Source: Planctomycetota bacterium
GTDB lineage: Bacteria > Planctomycetota > B15-G4
NCBI GenBank assembly: GCA_020638905.1
Contig: JACKHP010000002.1
Coordinates: forward strand, 186,001-250,000
Direction of reading: 5' to 3'
DNA length: 64,000 bases
Part shown: in pieces, positions 17,029 through 25,530 of the stretch
Position numbering within the stretch: the first letter of the stretch is position 1
Layout: each line of letters starts with the position of its first letter
The notes under the pieces: model-generated
Databases searched by the model: none
Told to the model about the DNA's origin: nothing
The model's input: the letters and a program-made list of their open reading frames with translations, nothing else
Made by a program: the position numbers and the translations under genes

Positions 17029-18852
17029 ATGACCATGCGGTGGATCCCCAGAATGGTGGCCGTGCTGGCCCTCGGCACGGCGGCGACGGCCCAAGCCGCC
17101 GACCTCGTCGCGCAGCCCGTCGGTGCACAGACCGTGGCGACGAGATCCGGAGTTCCGGCACGCGGCAGCCAGCCGCAGTTCCTGGGCGCCCCGCTCGACA
17201 TCCACGGCCTTCCGCACACCTTGACCGCCAACGCCACGGCGAGCTACTCGGCCCCGACCTGGACCATCGGCAACGGAACGCCCGGTCAGCCCGAGGGCGT
17301 GAGCATCGACCTGCTCGGCGCCGAGGGACTCGAGATCGGGTTCCAGGCCGAGACTGGACTCACCACGATGATCGACGACGGTCGGTACATCGAGACGCGC
17401 ATGGTCGACAACTCGGGTCCGACGCCGGTGGTGCTCGCCTCGCTACGGACCGAGGTCGTGGGCAACGACGTGCTCGTCACTCCGGACTTCAGCGGCCTGG
17501 GCGCGACCTCGTACACCCTGCAACTCCGCGACGGCGACCGGCTGGTGCACGAAGAGGTCATCCCCGTCTCGGCCTTCGCGGCGGCGGGCGGCGCGGGCAA
17601 GATCACCGGCGGCGGGCCCGGCGGAGGAGGGGGCGGCGGCCCCGTCACCTGCAACGGCGAGATCGTCACCGTCTGCATGTGCGAGCTCCTGACGAAGTTC
17701 ACGTTCCTCGAGTTGTGCGACCGCTACTGCTACGACCTGAACGGCACCAAGTGGTACATCGACTCGGTCTGGATGATCCCGAACAACCCCATCGAGGGTG
17801 TCGACGAGGTCCAGGTCCTGTCGAACCAGGCGATGTACATCGACGCCGAGGCGATCCCGGTCGGCGATGCGTTCGTGGGTACCTACGAAGGCGGGCCTCT
17901 GCCCACCGACACGCTGCTCGACGCCTCGTCGGGCAATCTGGTCGCCACGAACCTCGACGGGCCGACCTCGGGCATCACGTTCTCCTTCTCCGAGGCCGCC
18001 TTCGACGCCTTCACGCTCGACGCACCGCTCGTCGAGTCCACCTCGCGCACGCTGACCACCTACGGGACCCTCGACGGCGTCGACGACCACCTGCTCTTCG
18101 AGCAGTCGGTCCTGAAGCTCGCCGGCGAGCACGTCGTGAGCATCGACTTCTCGCCGCTCGGCTCCGGGACGTTCGACCTGCTCGTCTCGCATCTGGGCGT
18201 GCCCGTGTATTCCGCGAGTGGGATCCCGAACGGCGAGGCCTTCAAGGTCGTGGACGGCGGCGAGGTCACCTACAAGACCGAGTACGTCTGGAACCCTCCC
18301 CGCACGACCTGCTGTCTGCCCGAGGTGATCGTCTACGGCAGCGCGTTCAGCGTGCTCGCCGACATGGTCACGCTCTCGCCGAGCGCGCCCACGGGCTTCG
18401 TCTCGGGCGGTGTCTCGCACCGACTCGTGGTCGACGGCATCCCCAGCCTGACGCTCGCCATGCCGCAGGCCAGCCCGCTGCCGACCCTCGACGAGGGCCG
18501 CGGCCTGGCAGGTACCGGCGGCCTCCCGCCGAAGCTCGTCGTCTCGGGCACCCTGGTCGGCGGGACGGTGGCGGGCTTCGGCCTCTTCGGAGCGGTGCCG
18601 AGCAGCGTCGCCTTCGTGGTGCTCGGCGTGGCCGAGATCGCGTTGCCGTTCAAGGGTGGGGTGCTCGTCCCGAGCCCGGACGTCATCCTGGGCGTGCCGA
18701 CCGGACCGACGGGCACGCTCGTCTTCCCCGTGGCGTGGCCCAACGATCCGGGGCTCTCGGGCTTCGGCATCTGGATGCAGGACATCATGGTCGACCCGAT
18801 CGCGCCTGCTGGCTTCTCGATGTCGAACGCCGTGCAGATGATCACTCCGTGA
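17029..18852 (+). CDS. Large exported protein with glycine linker and cysteine cluster
   Basis: 607 residues. The ATG at 17029 has GGAG (17017-17020) 8 bases upstream; a second ATG two codons later is possible. A signal peptide (RMVAVLALGTAATAQAAD) is followed by a beta-rich region (to about residue 185), a glycine run (GGGPGGGGGGG), a cysteine cluster (five Cys between CNGEIVTVC and CDRYC), then more beta-rich sequence to the end. The C-terminus (SMSNAVQMITP) resembles the short tails I associate with other large secreted planctomycete proteins. No enzymatic motif is seen; probably a cell-surface protein. It is divergent from the sigma factor and could be regulated by it, which is inference. 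Confidence 0.82.
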   Translation: MTMRWIPRMVAVLALGTAATAQAADLVAQPVGAQTVATRSGVPARGSQPQFLGAPLDIHGLPHTLTANATASYSAPTWTIGNGTPGQPEGVSIDLLGAEGLEIGFQAETGLTTMIDDGRYIETRMVDNSGPTPVVLASLRTEVVGNDVLVTPDFSGLGATSYTLQLRDGDRLVHEEVIPVSAFAAAGGAGKITGGGPGGGGGGGPVTCNGEIVTVCMCELLTKFTFLELCDRYCYDLNGTKWYIDSVWMIPNNPIEGVDEVQVLSNQAMYIDAEAIPVGDAFVGTYEGGPLPTDTLLDASSGNLVATNLDGPTSGITFSFSEAAFDAFTLDAPLVESTSRTLTTYGTLDGVDDHLLFEQSVLKLAGEHVVSIDFSPLGSGTFDLLVSHLGVPVYSASGIPNGEAFKVVDGGEVTYKTEYVWNPPRTTCCLPEVIVYGSAFSVLADMVTLSPSAPTGFVSGGVSHRLVVDGIPSLTLAMPQASPLPTLDEGRGLAGTGGLPPKLVVSGTLVGGTVAGFGLFGAVPSSVAFVVLGVAEIALPFKGGVLVPSPDVILGVPTGPTGTLVFPVAWPNDPGLSGFGIWMQDIMVDPIAPAGFSMSNAVQMITP

Positions 18853-18873
18853 GGGGACGGACCACGAGTTGAC

Positions 18874-18916
18874 CACCACGGGGCGGGGTGCGCGACGCGC
18901 GCCTCGCCCCGTGGTG
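18874..18916. terminator. Long hairpin between convergent genes
   Basis: A 20-bp stem (18874-18893 with 18897-18916, two G-T wobbles) and a 3-base loop, 21 bases after the stop of the exported-protein gene. No T-tract on either side. It is likely to separate this gene from the convergent decarboxylase gene. Confidence 0.65.
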
Positions 18917-18940
18917 CGTCCGGCGTGGCGACCGCGAGCC

Positions 18941-18970
18941 GCCCGGAAGGCTCGGCGGAGCGTTCCGGGC
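18941..18970. terminator. Second hairpin in the convergent gap
   Basis: GCCCGGAA (18941-18948) pairs with TTCCGGGC (18963-18970), with an inner GCTC/GAGC stem. It lies 37 bases beyond the decarboxylase stop on the minus strand and could serve that gene. No T-tract. Confidence 0.45.
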
Positions 18971-19007
18971 CTCGCCCCGCTCGCCGGCCGTCGCACGCAC
19001 GCCGTGC

Positions 19008-20549
19008 TCAGCCGCGCTCGGCGACGATCGCCGCCGCCGCCTCGGCGACGTCTTCGACGCACGCGTCGACGTGCCGCGCGCGCGTCCGGAAGCACAGCAC
19101 GCAGACGCGCGCCAGGAAGCGCCCGCCGGCCTGGCAGCCGGTGATCATGACGCGTCCCCTGCGCGTGACGCGCGCGCACAGCTCGGCGGTGGCGGCGTCT
19201 TCCTGCTCGCGCGTCGCGCCCGACCACGTGAGGTGGAAGGCGAACAGCGAGAGCTGGGGCGGTGCATCGATCACGACGCCGGGCAGCGCTGCGATGCGGC
19301 GGTGGGCGTCGACGGCCAGCGCGCGCTTCTCGCGCAGCGCGGCGACGAACGCGCCGGCGCCGTGCAGCTTCACCGGCAGCCACACGCGCAATCCCCTGAA
19401 GTCGCGCGAGAGCTCGGGACCGTACTGGCTCGGATCGTACAGGTCGTCGCTCGGTGACGGCAGGTAGCCGGCCGTGGCCGCGTGCGCGGCGCGCAGGGCC
19501 TCGCCGTCGCGCACGAGCAGCGCCCCCGTCCCGTACGGCAGGAACAGGCCCTTGTGCGGATCGAGGGTGAGCGAGTCGGTGAGCGGCAGGCCGTCGAGCA
19601 GCTCGCGCAGTTCCGGCACGACGTGGAAGAACGCGCCGTATGCGCCGTCGCAGTGGTGCCAGAGGTCGTGCTCGGCGCAGAAGGCCGCGAGCGCGCGCAG
19701 CGGATCGACGGCGCCGGTGTTCGTCGTCCCGGCCGACGAGACCACGCAGAACGGGCGCAGGCCGGCGGCGCGATCGGCGGCCACCTTGCGCGCCAGGTCG
19801 GCGAGGTCGAGACGGTACGCCGCGTCGACGTCCACCGCGCGCACGCGATCGGGCAGGATGCCGGCCAGACGCGCGGCCTTGGTGACGCAGTGGTGCACCT
19901 GGGTCGAGACGTACAGCACGCCCTCGCGCAGGTGCTCGCCGAGCTTCGCCTCGCGCGCCGCGACGAGGGCCGAGAAGTTGGCCTGGCTGCCGCCGGTGGT
20001 GAGCAGCCCGCGCGCCGTGGGCGGGTAGCCCATCCAGTCGACGAGCCAGTCGAGCACGTTCGCCTCGAGCTGGACGAGCGCCGGCGCCGCGGCCCGGATG
20101 CCCGTGTAGCGGTTCGTCGCGTCGCTCAGCAGGTCGGCCAGCGCCGCCGCGAAGAGTCCGCCGCCGGGGACGTACGCCATGTACCCCGGCGAGATCGTGG
20201 TGAACGAGCGCGGGATCCACTCGTCGAAGAGCGGGTCGAGCAGCTCGTCGAGCGGACGTCCCGCCTCGGGCGCGCGCGGCTCGACGAGCGCGCGGCACAG
20301 GTCCTCGGCGTCGACGTCCCCGCAGACCGGCATGCGCTCGACGCCGGACAGGTGCGCCACGGCACGCTCGAGCACGCGCTGTCCGAAGGCCGACATCTGC
20401 GCCGGCGACAGGTCGAGATCGGCCGCGTCGCCCGGCGTCCCGGGCGCACGCGCGAGCAGTTCGGCGTCGCCCGCAGCGTCGGGAGTCGACCCGCGCTGCG
20501 CTCCGGCCCCGGCGTCGCGCGACGCGGACCCTTCGTCGTTCGGCGACAC
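19008..20549 (-). CDS. PLP-dependent amino-acid decarboxylase (aromatic/group II type)
   Basis: 513 residues from a GTG at 20549 with GGAGGG 7 bases upstream (20557-20562). It is a fold-type I PLP enzyme of the aromatic-L-amino-acid/glutamate decarboxylase group. The N-terminal 'ISPGYMAYVPGGG' and 'TTGGSQANFSAL' regions, the stacking His (VHHC, H220), the Asp pairing with the pyridine nitrogen (HCDGAYG, D301) and the Schiff-base Lys K333 (TLDPHKGLFLPYG) are all present. It probably removes CO2 from an amino acid to give an amine; the substrate cannot be told by eye. The first ~45 residues are Ala/Gly-rich and probably disordered. No transporter or partner gene is adjacent. Confidence 0.93.
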   Translation of the reverse strand: MSPNDEGSASRDAGAGAQRGSTPDAAGDAELLARAPGTPGDAADLDLSPAQMSAFGQRVLERAVAHLSGVERMPVCGDVDAEDLCRALVEPRAPEAGRPLDELLDPLFDEWIPRSFTTISPGYMAYVPGGGLFAAALADLLSDATNRYTGIRAAAPALVQLEANVLDWLVDWMGYPPTARGLLTTGGSQANFSALVAAREAKLGEHLREGVLYVSTQVHHCVTKAARLAGILPDRVRAVDVDAAYRLDLADLARKVAADRAAGLRPFCVVSSAGTTNTGAVDPLRALAAFCAEHDLWHHCDGAYGAFFHVVPELRELLDGLPLTDSLTLDPHKGLFLPYGTGALLVRDGEALRAAHAATAGYLPSPSDDLYDPSQYGPELSRDFRGLRVWLPVKLHGAGAFVAALREKRALAVDAHRRIAALPGVVIDAPPQLSLFAFHLTWSGATREQEDAATAELCARVTRRGRVMITGCQAGGRFLARVCVLCFRTRARHVDACVEDVAEAAAAIVAERG

Positions 20550-20600
20550 GCTGCATCCCTCCGCGAGGCGACCGCGCGCGACCCGCGCGCGAACCTGCGG

Positions 20601-20606
20601 ACTCTA
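20601..20606 (-). promoter_or_regulatory. Putative -10 element of the decarboxylase gene
   Basis: TAGAGT on the minus strand, 52 bases before the GTG start at 20549. Confidence 0.35.
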
Positions 20607-20673
20607 CGCCGCGGCCCGCTCCCGCGCAAAGCGGTGCGACCTCACGTGCCCGCGCACGAGCGGAGCGACGGGC

Positions 20674-22191
20674 TCAGTTCGTGACGCCCTTCCAGAAGGC
20701 CTCGGCGACCTTCTCGCGGTCGTGTTCCTTCGCGGGGTACTTCTTGCTGGCCTCGAAGGCACGCTCGCAAGCCTGGTCGAGGGCGTCTCCGAGCAGCTTC
20801 CACTCGGCGAGCTGCTGGTAGTACTCGGCGGTCAGGATCAGGTCGAACAGCTCGCGCCGCGCGTCCCAGCCGATCTGGTCGAGGGGCTGGCGGTAGAGCC
20901 AGAGCGCCTGCTCGCGATGGTCGGAGAGCGCCAGCATGCCGGACGCGCCGAGCTCGGTCGCACGGCGCGCGATCTCGGGGCGTCCGATGCGCTCGGCCAC
21001 CTCGCTCAGCGGCAGCGCCTCGAAGTCGTCGACGGCGGGCACGCCGCCGAGCACCTTGTCGACCACGACCGTGAGCGGATCGGCGTCGGGCATGCCGCTG
21101 GGCGGCGTCGTCGGCAGCTCGTCGAGCAACTCGACGAGTCCGGGACGGCCCGGCGGCGGCGCCACCTCGACGAGCAGGTGCAGCAGGCAACGCGCCAGGG
21201 CGCGGTCACGCGGCAGGAAGCTCTCGTGCTCGGCCATGAAGCGGAAGCTGGCGGGAGCCACGGTCTTGCGGTCGGCCACCAGGTTGTCCCAGTGGCGCTC
21301 GGTCGAGAAGTCGCGCCGCTGCCAGGAGTCGCCGCCCTTCGTGACCGTCGTGGCGAGGTCGGCCGGCGGCCCCGTGACCGGCGGAGGCGGACTCATGCCC
21401 TGCGGCACGAAGCCCGACCACCCCGGCCGGACCCAGCCCGGCGTCTGCACCGTGAACCACTCGCCGCCCACCCAGGCCTCGCCGAACGACGCGATGTCGA
21501 GCTCGTCGGTGAGACCCTGCGCGAGCCACGGCGGCACCATGCCCCACGCGCCCTGGTTGAGCAGGCGCGCCACGAGGTGCGCGACCGTGTAGTACCCGAG
21601 CCCGTGCGACAGGAAGGTGTTGAGCTGCTTGGCCACGCTCTCGTGGGCCAGGTTGAAGAGCTGCGTGTCCCATGTGCGCACCGTCACGTCGGCGCGCAGC
21701 AGCGGTGTCCAGATCGGGTTGCCGCCCTGTTTCCAGCCCGAACCGTCGTCCTCGGCCCAGTCGAGCAGCGCCACGAGGCCGTCGAACGACGCCTCCTTCT
21801 TCTTGGCGTCGGCGGACGCGAGCACGATCGGGTGGCGGCGTCCCGAGACGAGCCCCGGCGGACCGTCGAACACGCGCGCCATGACCTTCGCCACGGGCTC
21901 GAGACCCTTCACCGCGGCGTCGAGCGTCTTCTGCGCGTCGCGCTCCTTCGCGAAGCCGTCGCGCTTGCAGACGTACACGTCGAACGGTCCCACCTCGGCC
22001 GAGAGGAACAGGTCGCTCTCGAGCACCAGGCGGAACTTCTCGGACGACCCCGGACCGCGCGGGTCGAGCTCGGCCGGCACGCCGGACGGGAAAGCCGCCG
22101 CGAGCAGCGCTTCACGCGCCGCGACGACGTCGTCACCCGAAGGCGGCAGGAGCGCGGTCAGCGCGAGCAGGACGGGAGCAACGAGGACCAT
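20674..22191 (-). CDS. Exported protein resembling a degenerate gluzincin (peptidase-MA-like)
   Basis: 505 residues with a signal peptide (VLVAPVLLALTALLPPSG). The central part (residues 170-235) has the layout of peptidase-MA/DUF1570-type metalloproteases: 'NLAHESVAKQL' where HExxH is expected, then 'VPPWLAQGLTDEL' where W-L-x-E-G is expected. H183 and E184 remain, but the second His is Ala187 and the third ligand Glu is Gln225, so zinc catalysis is unlikely. The C-terminal 180 residues are helical. AAGGTG lies 7 bases before the ATG. The leader contains a small hairpin (22223-22242). The assignment rests on layout only. Confidence 0.75.
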   Translation of the reverse strand: MVLVAPVLLALTALLPPSGDDVVAAREALLAAAFPSGVPAELDPRGPGSSEKFRLVLESDLFLSAEVGPFDVYVCKRDGFAKERDAQKTLDAAVKGLEPVAKVMARVFDGPPGLVSGRRHPIVLASADAKKKEASFDGLVALLDWAEDDGSGWKQGGNPIWTPLLRADVTVRTWDTQLFNLAHESVAKQLNTFLSHGLGYYTVAHLVARLLNQGAWGMVPPWLAQGLTDELDIASFGEAWVGGEWFTVQTPGWVRPGWSGFVPQGMSPPPPVTGPPADLATTVTKGGDSWQRRDFSTERHWDNLVADRKTVAPASFRFMAEHESFLPRDRALARCLLHLLVEVAPPPGRPGLVELLDELPTTPPSGMPDADPLTVVVDKVLGGVPAVDDFEALPLSEVAERIGRPEIARRATELGASGMLALSDHREQALWLYRQPLDQIGWDARRELFDLILTAEYYQQLAEWKLLGDALDQACERAFEASKKYPAKEHDREKVAEAFWKGVTN

Positions 22192-22283
22192 GCGGGCACC
22201 TTGTCGGGAGGAGCGAACCGCGCCCTGGGGCCGGACCCAGGGTTGTCCGTCTCGGAGGACTCTTCGTCAACCGGACGGTGCGC

Positions 22284-22289
22284 CGATTA
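22284..22289 (-). promoter_or_regulatory. Possible -10 element of the gluzincin-like gene
   Basis: TAATCG in a GGCTAATCGGC context on the minus strand, 93 bases before the ATG at 22191. It resembles the GCTAGAATCG context seen elsewhere in the window. Confidence 0.28.
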
Positions 22290-22378
22290 GCCCGGGAACG
22301 CCATGCGGTGACACCGCACCTGCGCGGTCCCGAGCGCCGGAGGGCCTCTTCGTCCGCAACGGATGCGCGACTCAGGTG

Positions 22379-23584
22379 CTAGCCCCGCGAGCCGGTCGCC
22401 GCCCGCAGCCGGGCCACGGCCGGATGCCCGAGCACCCAGGCGAACTCGGCAGCCAGGCCGTCGACCAGGTCGGTCGCACCCAGGGCGGCCCGTCGGGCGG
22501 CGGGGATCGCGTCCCAGGTGTAGGTCTCGAGCTCGAGGTGCGTGGTCACGGCCGGATCGGCCACGACGTCGAGCAGGCGCGAGAGGTCGTCGCGCGTGGT
22601 GCGCAGCCGTCCCGCGTCGTCGAGCGGATCGGCGAAGACCGGCACGTGGTAGTGCACGCGCCACGCGGCGGCTCGCGCCGCCTCGACGTCGGTGAGCGCG
22701 TCGGGAAGGTCGGGCAGCCGGCGCAGCGTCCCGTCGCGCGCGCGCAGCACGACCTGGTGGAACCAGCGGTCGCGCGCGAACGGTTCGAGCAGCGCGCGGT
22801 CGCGCGCCGGGTCGGGCAACACGATCGCCGACGAGATCTGCACCTTCGCGAGGGCGATGCCGGCGGCGCGCAACGCGGCCACCGACGCGGCCATGTCCTC
22901 GTGCTGGACGGCCTGGTGGCACGCGTCGTAGCACAGGCCGAGGTGCGTGCGCGCCGCCTCGCCGGCGGGATGCAGGTGCTCGCCGAAGAAGGCCAGCGCC
23001 TCGTCGGTGGTCTCGACCGACGCGAACGGCTCGGGCTCGAGCGCGAGCACGATGCGACGCCCGGTCGCGCGCTCGAGCTCGGCCAGGCCGTCGGCGGCGC
23101 GCAGCAGCCCCGCGGCCAGCCGCGCGGGATCGCAGGCGTCCGGTCCCCAGCCCTTGTACGCGCCGGTGTGGGTGCTGATCGAACCGTCGACGCCCGGCGG
23201 CAGCAGCGCGGCGAGCGCGCGCGCGCAGTCCAGCGTGTACGCGACGCGCGTCGGGTCGTCCCACGCCGGACGGAACACGTCGTCCTTCACGCGTTCGCCG
23301 TGGAACGCGCCCTGCGGGAAGGCGTTCACCGTGAACGCGTGCAGACGCAGACGCGCCAGCGCGTCGGCCAGCGGACGCGCGTCGTCGGCCAGCGCGCGCG
23401 CCACCGGCGCGGGGAACCAGAGTCCCACGCCGAGCGTCGCGTCGGCGTCGAGCGCGCCACCGGCCACGAGCCGCGCGCGCAACGGCGCGGTGAACCGCTC
23501 GAGCGCGTCGAGCATGCCCGCGACGTCGCTGTACGCGTGCACGTTCGTGCAGTAGCCGAGCTGGACTCCGCCCGAGAGGTGCAT
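22379..23584 (-). CDS. EboE-like TIM-barrel protein (sugar-phosphate isomerase/epimerase family)
   Basis: 401 residues from the ATG at 23584. The opening 'LGYCTNVHAYSDVAGM' and later 'ISTHTGAYKGWG', 'LALEPEPFASVETT', 'GLCYDACHQAVQHEDM' and 'THLELETYTWD' match the xylose-isomerase-like barrel that I know as metabolite traffic protein EboE. Conserved Glu, His and Asp residues at the ends of these strands could hold a divalent metal. EboE is normally found in an ebo cluster (EboA-F, linked to export of prenylated or indole-type metabolites in other bacteria), but no other ebo gene lies within this window. Exact role unknown; the family call is from recognition, not a search. Confidence 0.8.
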   Translation of the reverse strand: MHLSGGVQLGYCTNVHAYSDVAGMLDALERFTAPLRARLVAGGALDADATLGVGLWFPAPVARALADDARPLADALARLRLHAFTVNAFPQGAFHGERVKDDVFRPAWDDPTRVAYTLDCARALAALLPPGVDGSISTHTGAYKGWGPDACDPARLAAGLLRAADGLAELERATGRRIVLALEPEPFASVETTDEALAFFGEHLHPAGEAARTHLGLCYDACHQAVQHEDMAASVAALRAAGIALAKVQISSAIVLPDPARDRALLEPFARDRWFHQVVLRARDGTLRRLPDLPDALTDVEAARAAAWRVHYHVPVFADPLDDAGRLRTTRDDLSRLLDVVADPAVTTHLELETYTWDAIPAARRAALGATDLVDGLAAEFAWVLGHPAVARLRAATGSRG

Positions 23585-23645
23585 GGTTCGCCGAGGGTCT
23601 CCGTCGCGTGCGGCGCGTCCCGCGGGCTGCGTCCGCGGGGGACGC

Positions 23646-23651
23646 ATGGTA
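23646..23651 (-). promoter_or_regulatory. Putative -10 element of the EboE-like gene
   Basis: TACCAT on the minus strand, 62 bases before the ATG at 23584, in the divergent gap with the methyltransferase gene. Confidence 0.35.
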
Positions 23652-23688
23652 CGCGATCGTGCGCAGCCTGTGCCCCGCGCCACGCTGC

Positions 23689-23694
23689 TAGAAT
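23689..23694 (+). promoter_or_regulatory. Putative -10 element of the isoaspartyl methyltransferase gene
   Basis: TAGAAT in the context GCTAGAATCG, 53 bases before the GTG at 23747. The same ten-base context, GCTAGAATCG, recurs before the thioesterase at 60701. Confidence 0.5.
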
Positions 23695-23746
23695 CGACGT
23701 GACGCGGTCCGTTGCGGCGCGTGACCGCGACCGACGGGAGAGTCCC

Positions 23747-24472
23747 GTGCAGCGTGCGTCCCCGCTCCTCCTCGCGATCGCGACCATGGCCTGCGCGAAC
23801 GGCAGCCGTCCCGACGACGACAGTGGCGCGCGGGCCGACGAACGCGCCGCGATGGTCGCGCAGCAGGTCGAGGAACGCGGCATCCGCGACCCGCGCGTGC
23901 TCGAGGCGATGCGGCGCGTGCCGCGGCACGCGTTCGTCCCCGAGGAGATGCGGCCCTTCGCGTACGACGACTCGCCGCTGCCCCTCGGCGCGGGACAGAC
24001 GATCAGCCAGCCGTACATCGTGGCGCGCATGACCGCGGCGGTCGACGTGCAGGACGGCGAACGCGTGCTCGACGTGGGCACCGGCTCGGGCTACCAGGCC
24101 GCCGTGCTGGCCGAGCTCACGCCGCACGTCTTCACGATCGAGATCGTCGACGAGCTGGCGCGGACCGCACGCGCGTCCCTCGACGCGGCCGGCTACGGGC
24201 GCGTCGTCTCGACGACCGGCGACGGCTGGGCGGGTTGGCCGGAGCACGCACCCTTCGACGCGATCGTGGTGGCCGCGGCTCCCGACGTCGTCCCGCCGGC
24301 GCTCGTCGAACAGCTCGCGCCCGGAGGACGGCTGTGCCTGCCGGTGGGTCCGCGCGACGAGACGCAGCACCTCCTGCTGGTCGAGAAGCGCGCCGACGGC
24401 AGCGTCGTGCAGCGCATGCTCGAGCTGGTGCGCTTCGTCCCGATGACCGGCGGCGACCCGCCCGGGACGTGA
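23747..24472 (+). CDS. pcm: Protein-L-isoaspartate O-methyltransferase with apparent export signal
   Basis: 241 residues from the GTG at 23747, which has GGGAG 6 bases upstream. The catalytic domain is standard: 'RHAFVPEEMRPFAYDDSPLPLG', 'GAGQTISQPYIVARM', the SAM-binding motif VLDVGTGSGYQ and 'FDAIVVAAAPDVVPPAL'. It repairs isoaspartyl damage by SAM-dependent methylation. The oddity is residues 1-16 (hydrophobic run ending TMAC), which look like a lipoprotein or Sec signal with a non-consensus lipobox. SAM is not expected outside the cytoplasm. Starting at the internal ATG of 'MVAQQVEERGIRDP' would give a normal cytosolic protein of about 206 residues, so the true start is the open question. 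Confidence 0.93.
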   Translation: MQRASPLLLAIATMACANGSRPDDDSGARADERAAMVAQQVEERGIRDPRVLEAMRRVPRHAFVPEEMRPFAYDDSPLPLGAGQTISQPYIVARMTAAVDVQDGERVLDVGTGSGYQAAVLAELTPHVFTIEIVDELARTARASLDAAGYGRVVSTTGDGWAGWPEHAPFDAIVVAAAPDVVPPALVEQLAPGGRLCLPVGPRDETQHLLLVEKRADGSVVQRMLELVRFVPMTGGDPPGT

Positions 24473-24488
24473 CGCGACGGGCGCGCGC

Positions 24489-25409
24489 TCAACCCGCGGG
24501 ACGCGCGCGCGCCCGTCCCATGAGCCACAGCATGCCGCCGCTGGCCAGCGAGCAGGCGAGCAGCATCGCCGCCGCTCCGCGCAGGATGAAGTCGACCTCG
24601 AGCGGCTCGACGCGACTCTCGCCGTCGACCACGACGGTGTGCGCGAGCGTCGAGCCGGCCCCGACGACCACCGGGACGAGCGAGGCCACGGCGAGCGAGA
24701 AGAGCGAGATGCCCACCACGTAGGCCGGGTACGGGAAGCGCGCGCGGCTCCCGTCGGACGCGTCGAGCGCGCAGGCCACCACGAGCGCCGCCGGCAACGC
24801 CAGCGTCTCGAGCTGCAGGAAGAGGATGCCGGCCAGTCCCTTGCCCTCGACGCGTCCCACCAGCTCGTCCGGCACGGGGGCGTGGTAGAGCCAGGCCAGC
24901 GCGACCGCGGGCAGGAGCATCGGCAGCAGCGCGAGCACGTACGCCCGCGGCGACGGCGGCACGACGTCGGGCGGCGGCGGGACGCGCAGCAGCGTGCGCA
25001 CGCGCACGGAGAAGGCCCCGATCACGAACGGCGCCGCCACGAGCGGCAGCAGCCACGGCATGACGAGCACTCCGATCGTGAGCGCGGGATCCTGGTCGAT
25101 GCCGAAGTCGCCGGCGCCCAGGGCGGGGATCCCGATGGCCAGCAGCAGCACCGCGCCCAGCGACGGGAAGGCGATCTCGCGCACGAGGCGCGCGCCGCGT
25201 CGCACGCGCTCTGCCGCCGTGGCGTGCAGCGGATGCCCCAGCGAGCGGTGCCGGCGCGCGGCCAGCGCCACGAGCGTCGCCACGTACGCGAAGAGCACCG
25301 TCCAGACGTAGGCGGCCGCCTCGCCGCGGGCCACGCGTCCCGAGTTCGTGCCGAGGCCGAGACCCCACACGAGCCCGCCCACCACCAGCGTGTGCACGAG
25401 CGCGTTCAC
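24489..25409 (-). CDS. Polytopic membrane protein of unknown family
   Basis: 306 residues from a GTG at 25409. About seven hydrophobic helices are visible: residues 5-20, 33-52, 80-100, 108-135, 155-175, 190-215, then 230-250 and a last one near 280-300. A proline-rich cytoplasmic-type loop (VPPPPDVVPPSPR) divides the first four from the rest. A late soluble stretch (about 250-275, HTVVVDGESRVEPLEVD) probably forms a small external loop. I recognise no transporter or enzyme motif. It converges on pcm with a 16-base gap and has its own TAGAAT -10-like element. Confidence 0.72.
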   Translation of the reverse strand: MNALVHTLVVGGLVWGLGLGTNSGRVARGEAAAYVWTVLFAYVATLVALAARRHRSLGHPLHATAAERVRRGARLVREIAFPSLGAVLLLAIGIPALGAGDFGIDQDPALTIGVLVMPWLLPLVAAPFVIGAFSVRVRTLLRVPPPPDVVPPSPRAYVLALLPMLLPAVALAWLYHAPVPDELVGRVEGKGLAGILFLQLETLALPAALVVACALDASDGSRARFPYPAYVVGISLFSLAVASLVPVVVGAGSTLAHTVVVDGESRVEPLEVDFILRGAAAMLLACSLASGGMLWLMGRARARPAG

Positions 25410-25466
25410 CAGGGAGATCTCCCGAGGCGTGCGGGACGGACGGCAACTCCGCGCCGTCCCGCCCCG

Positions 25467-25472
25467 ATTCTA
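25467..25472 (-). promoter_or_regulatory. Putative -10 element of the membrane-protein gene
   Basis: TAGAAT on the minus strand, 58 bases before the GTG at 25409, identical to the hexamer before pcm and the thioesterase. Confidence 0.45.
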
Positions 25473-25530
25473 CGTCGCGCGGGTGCTCAACCGGGAACGC
25501 TCTCGTCCCGGGCCGGCTCGGCGAGGTCCG

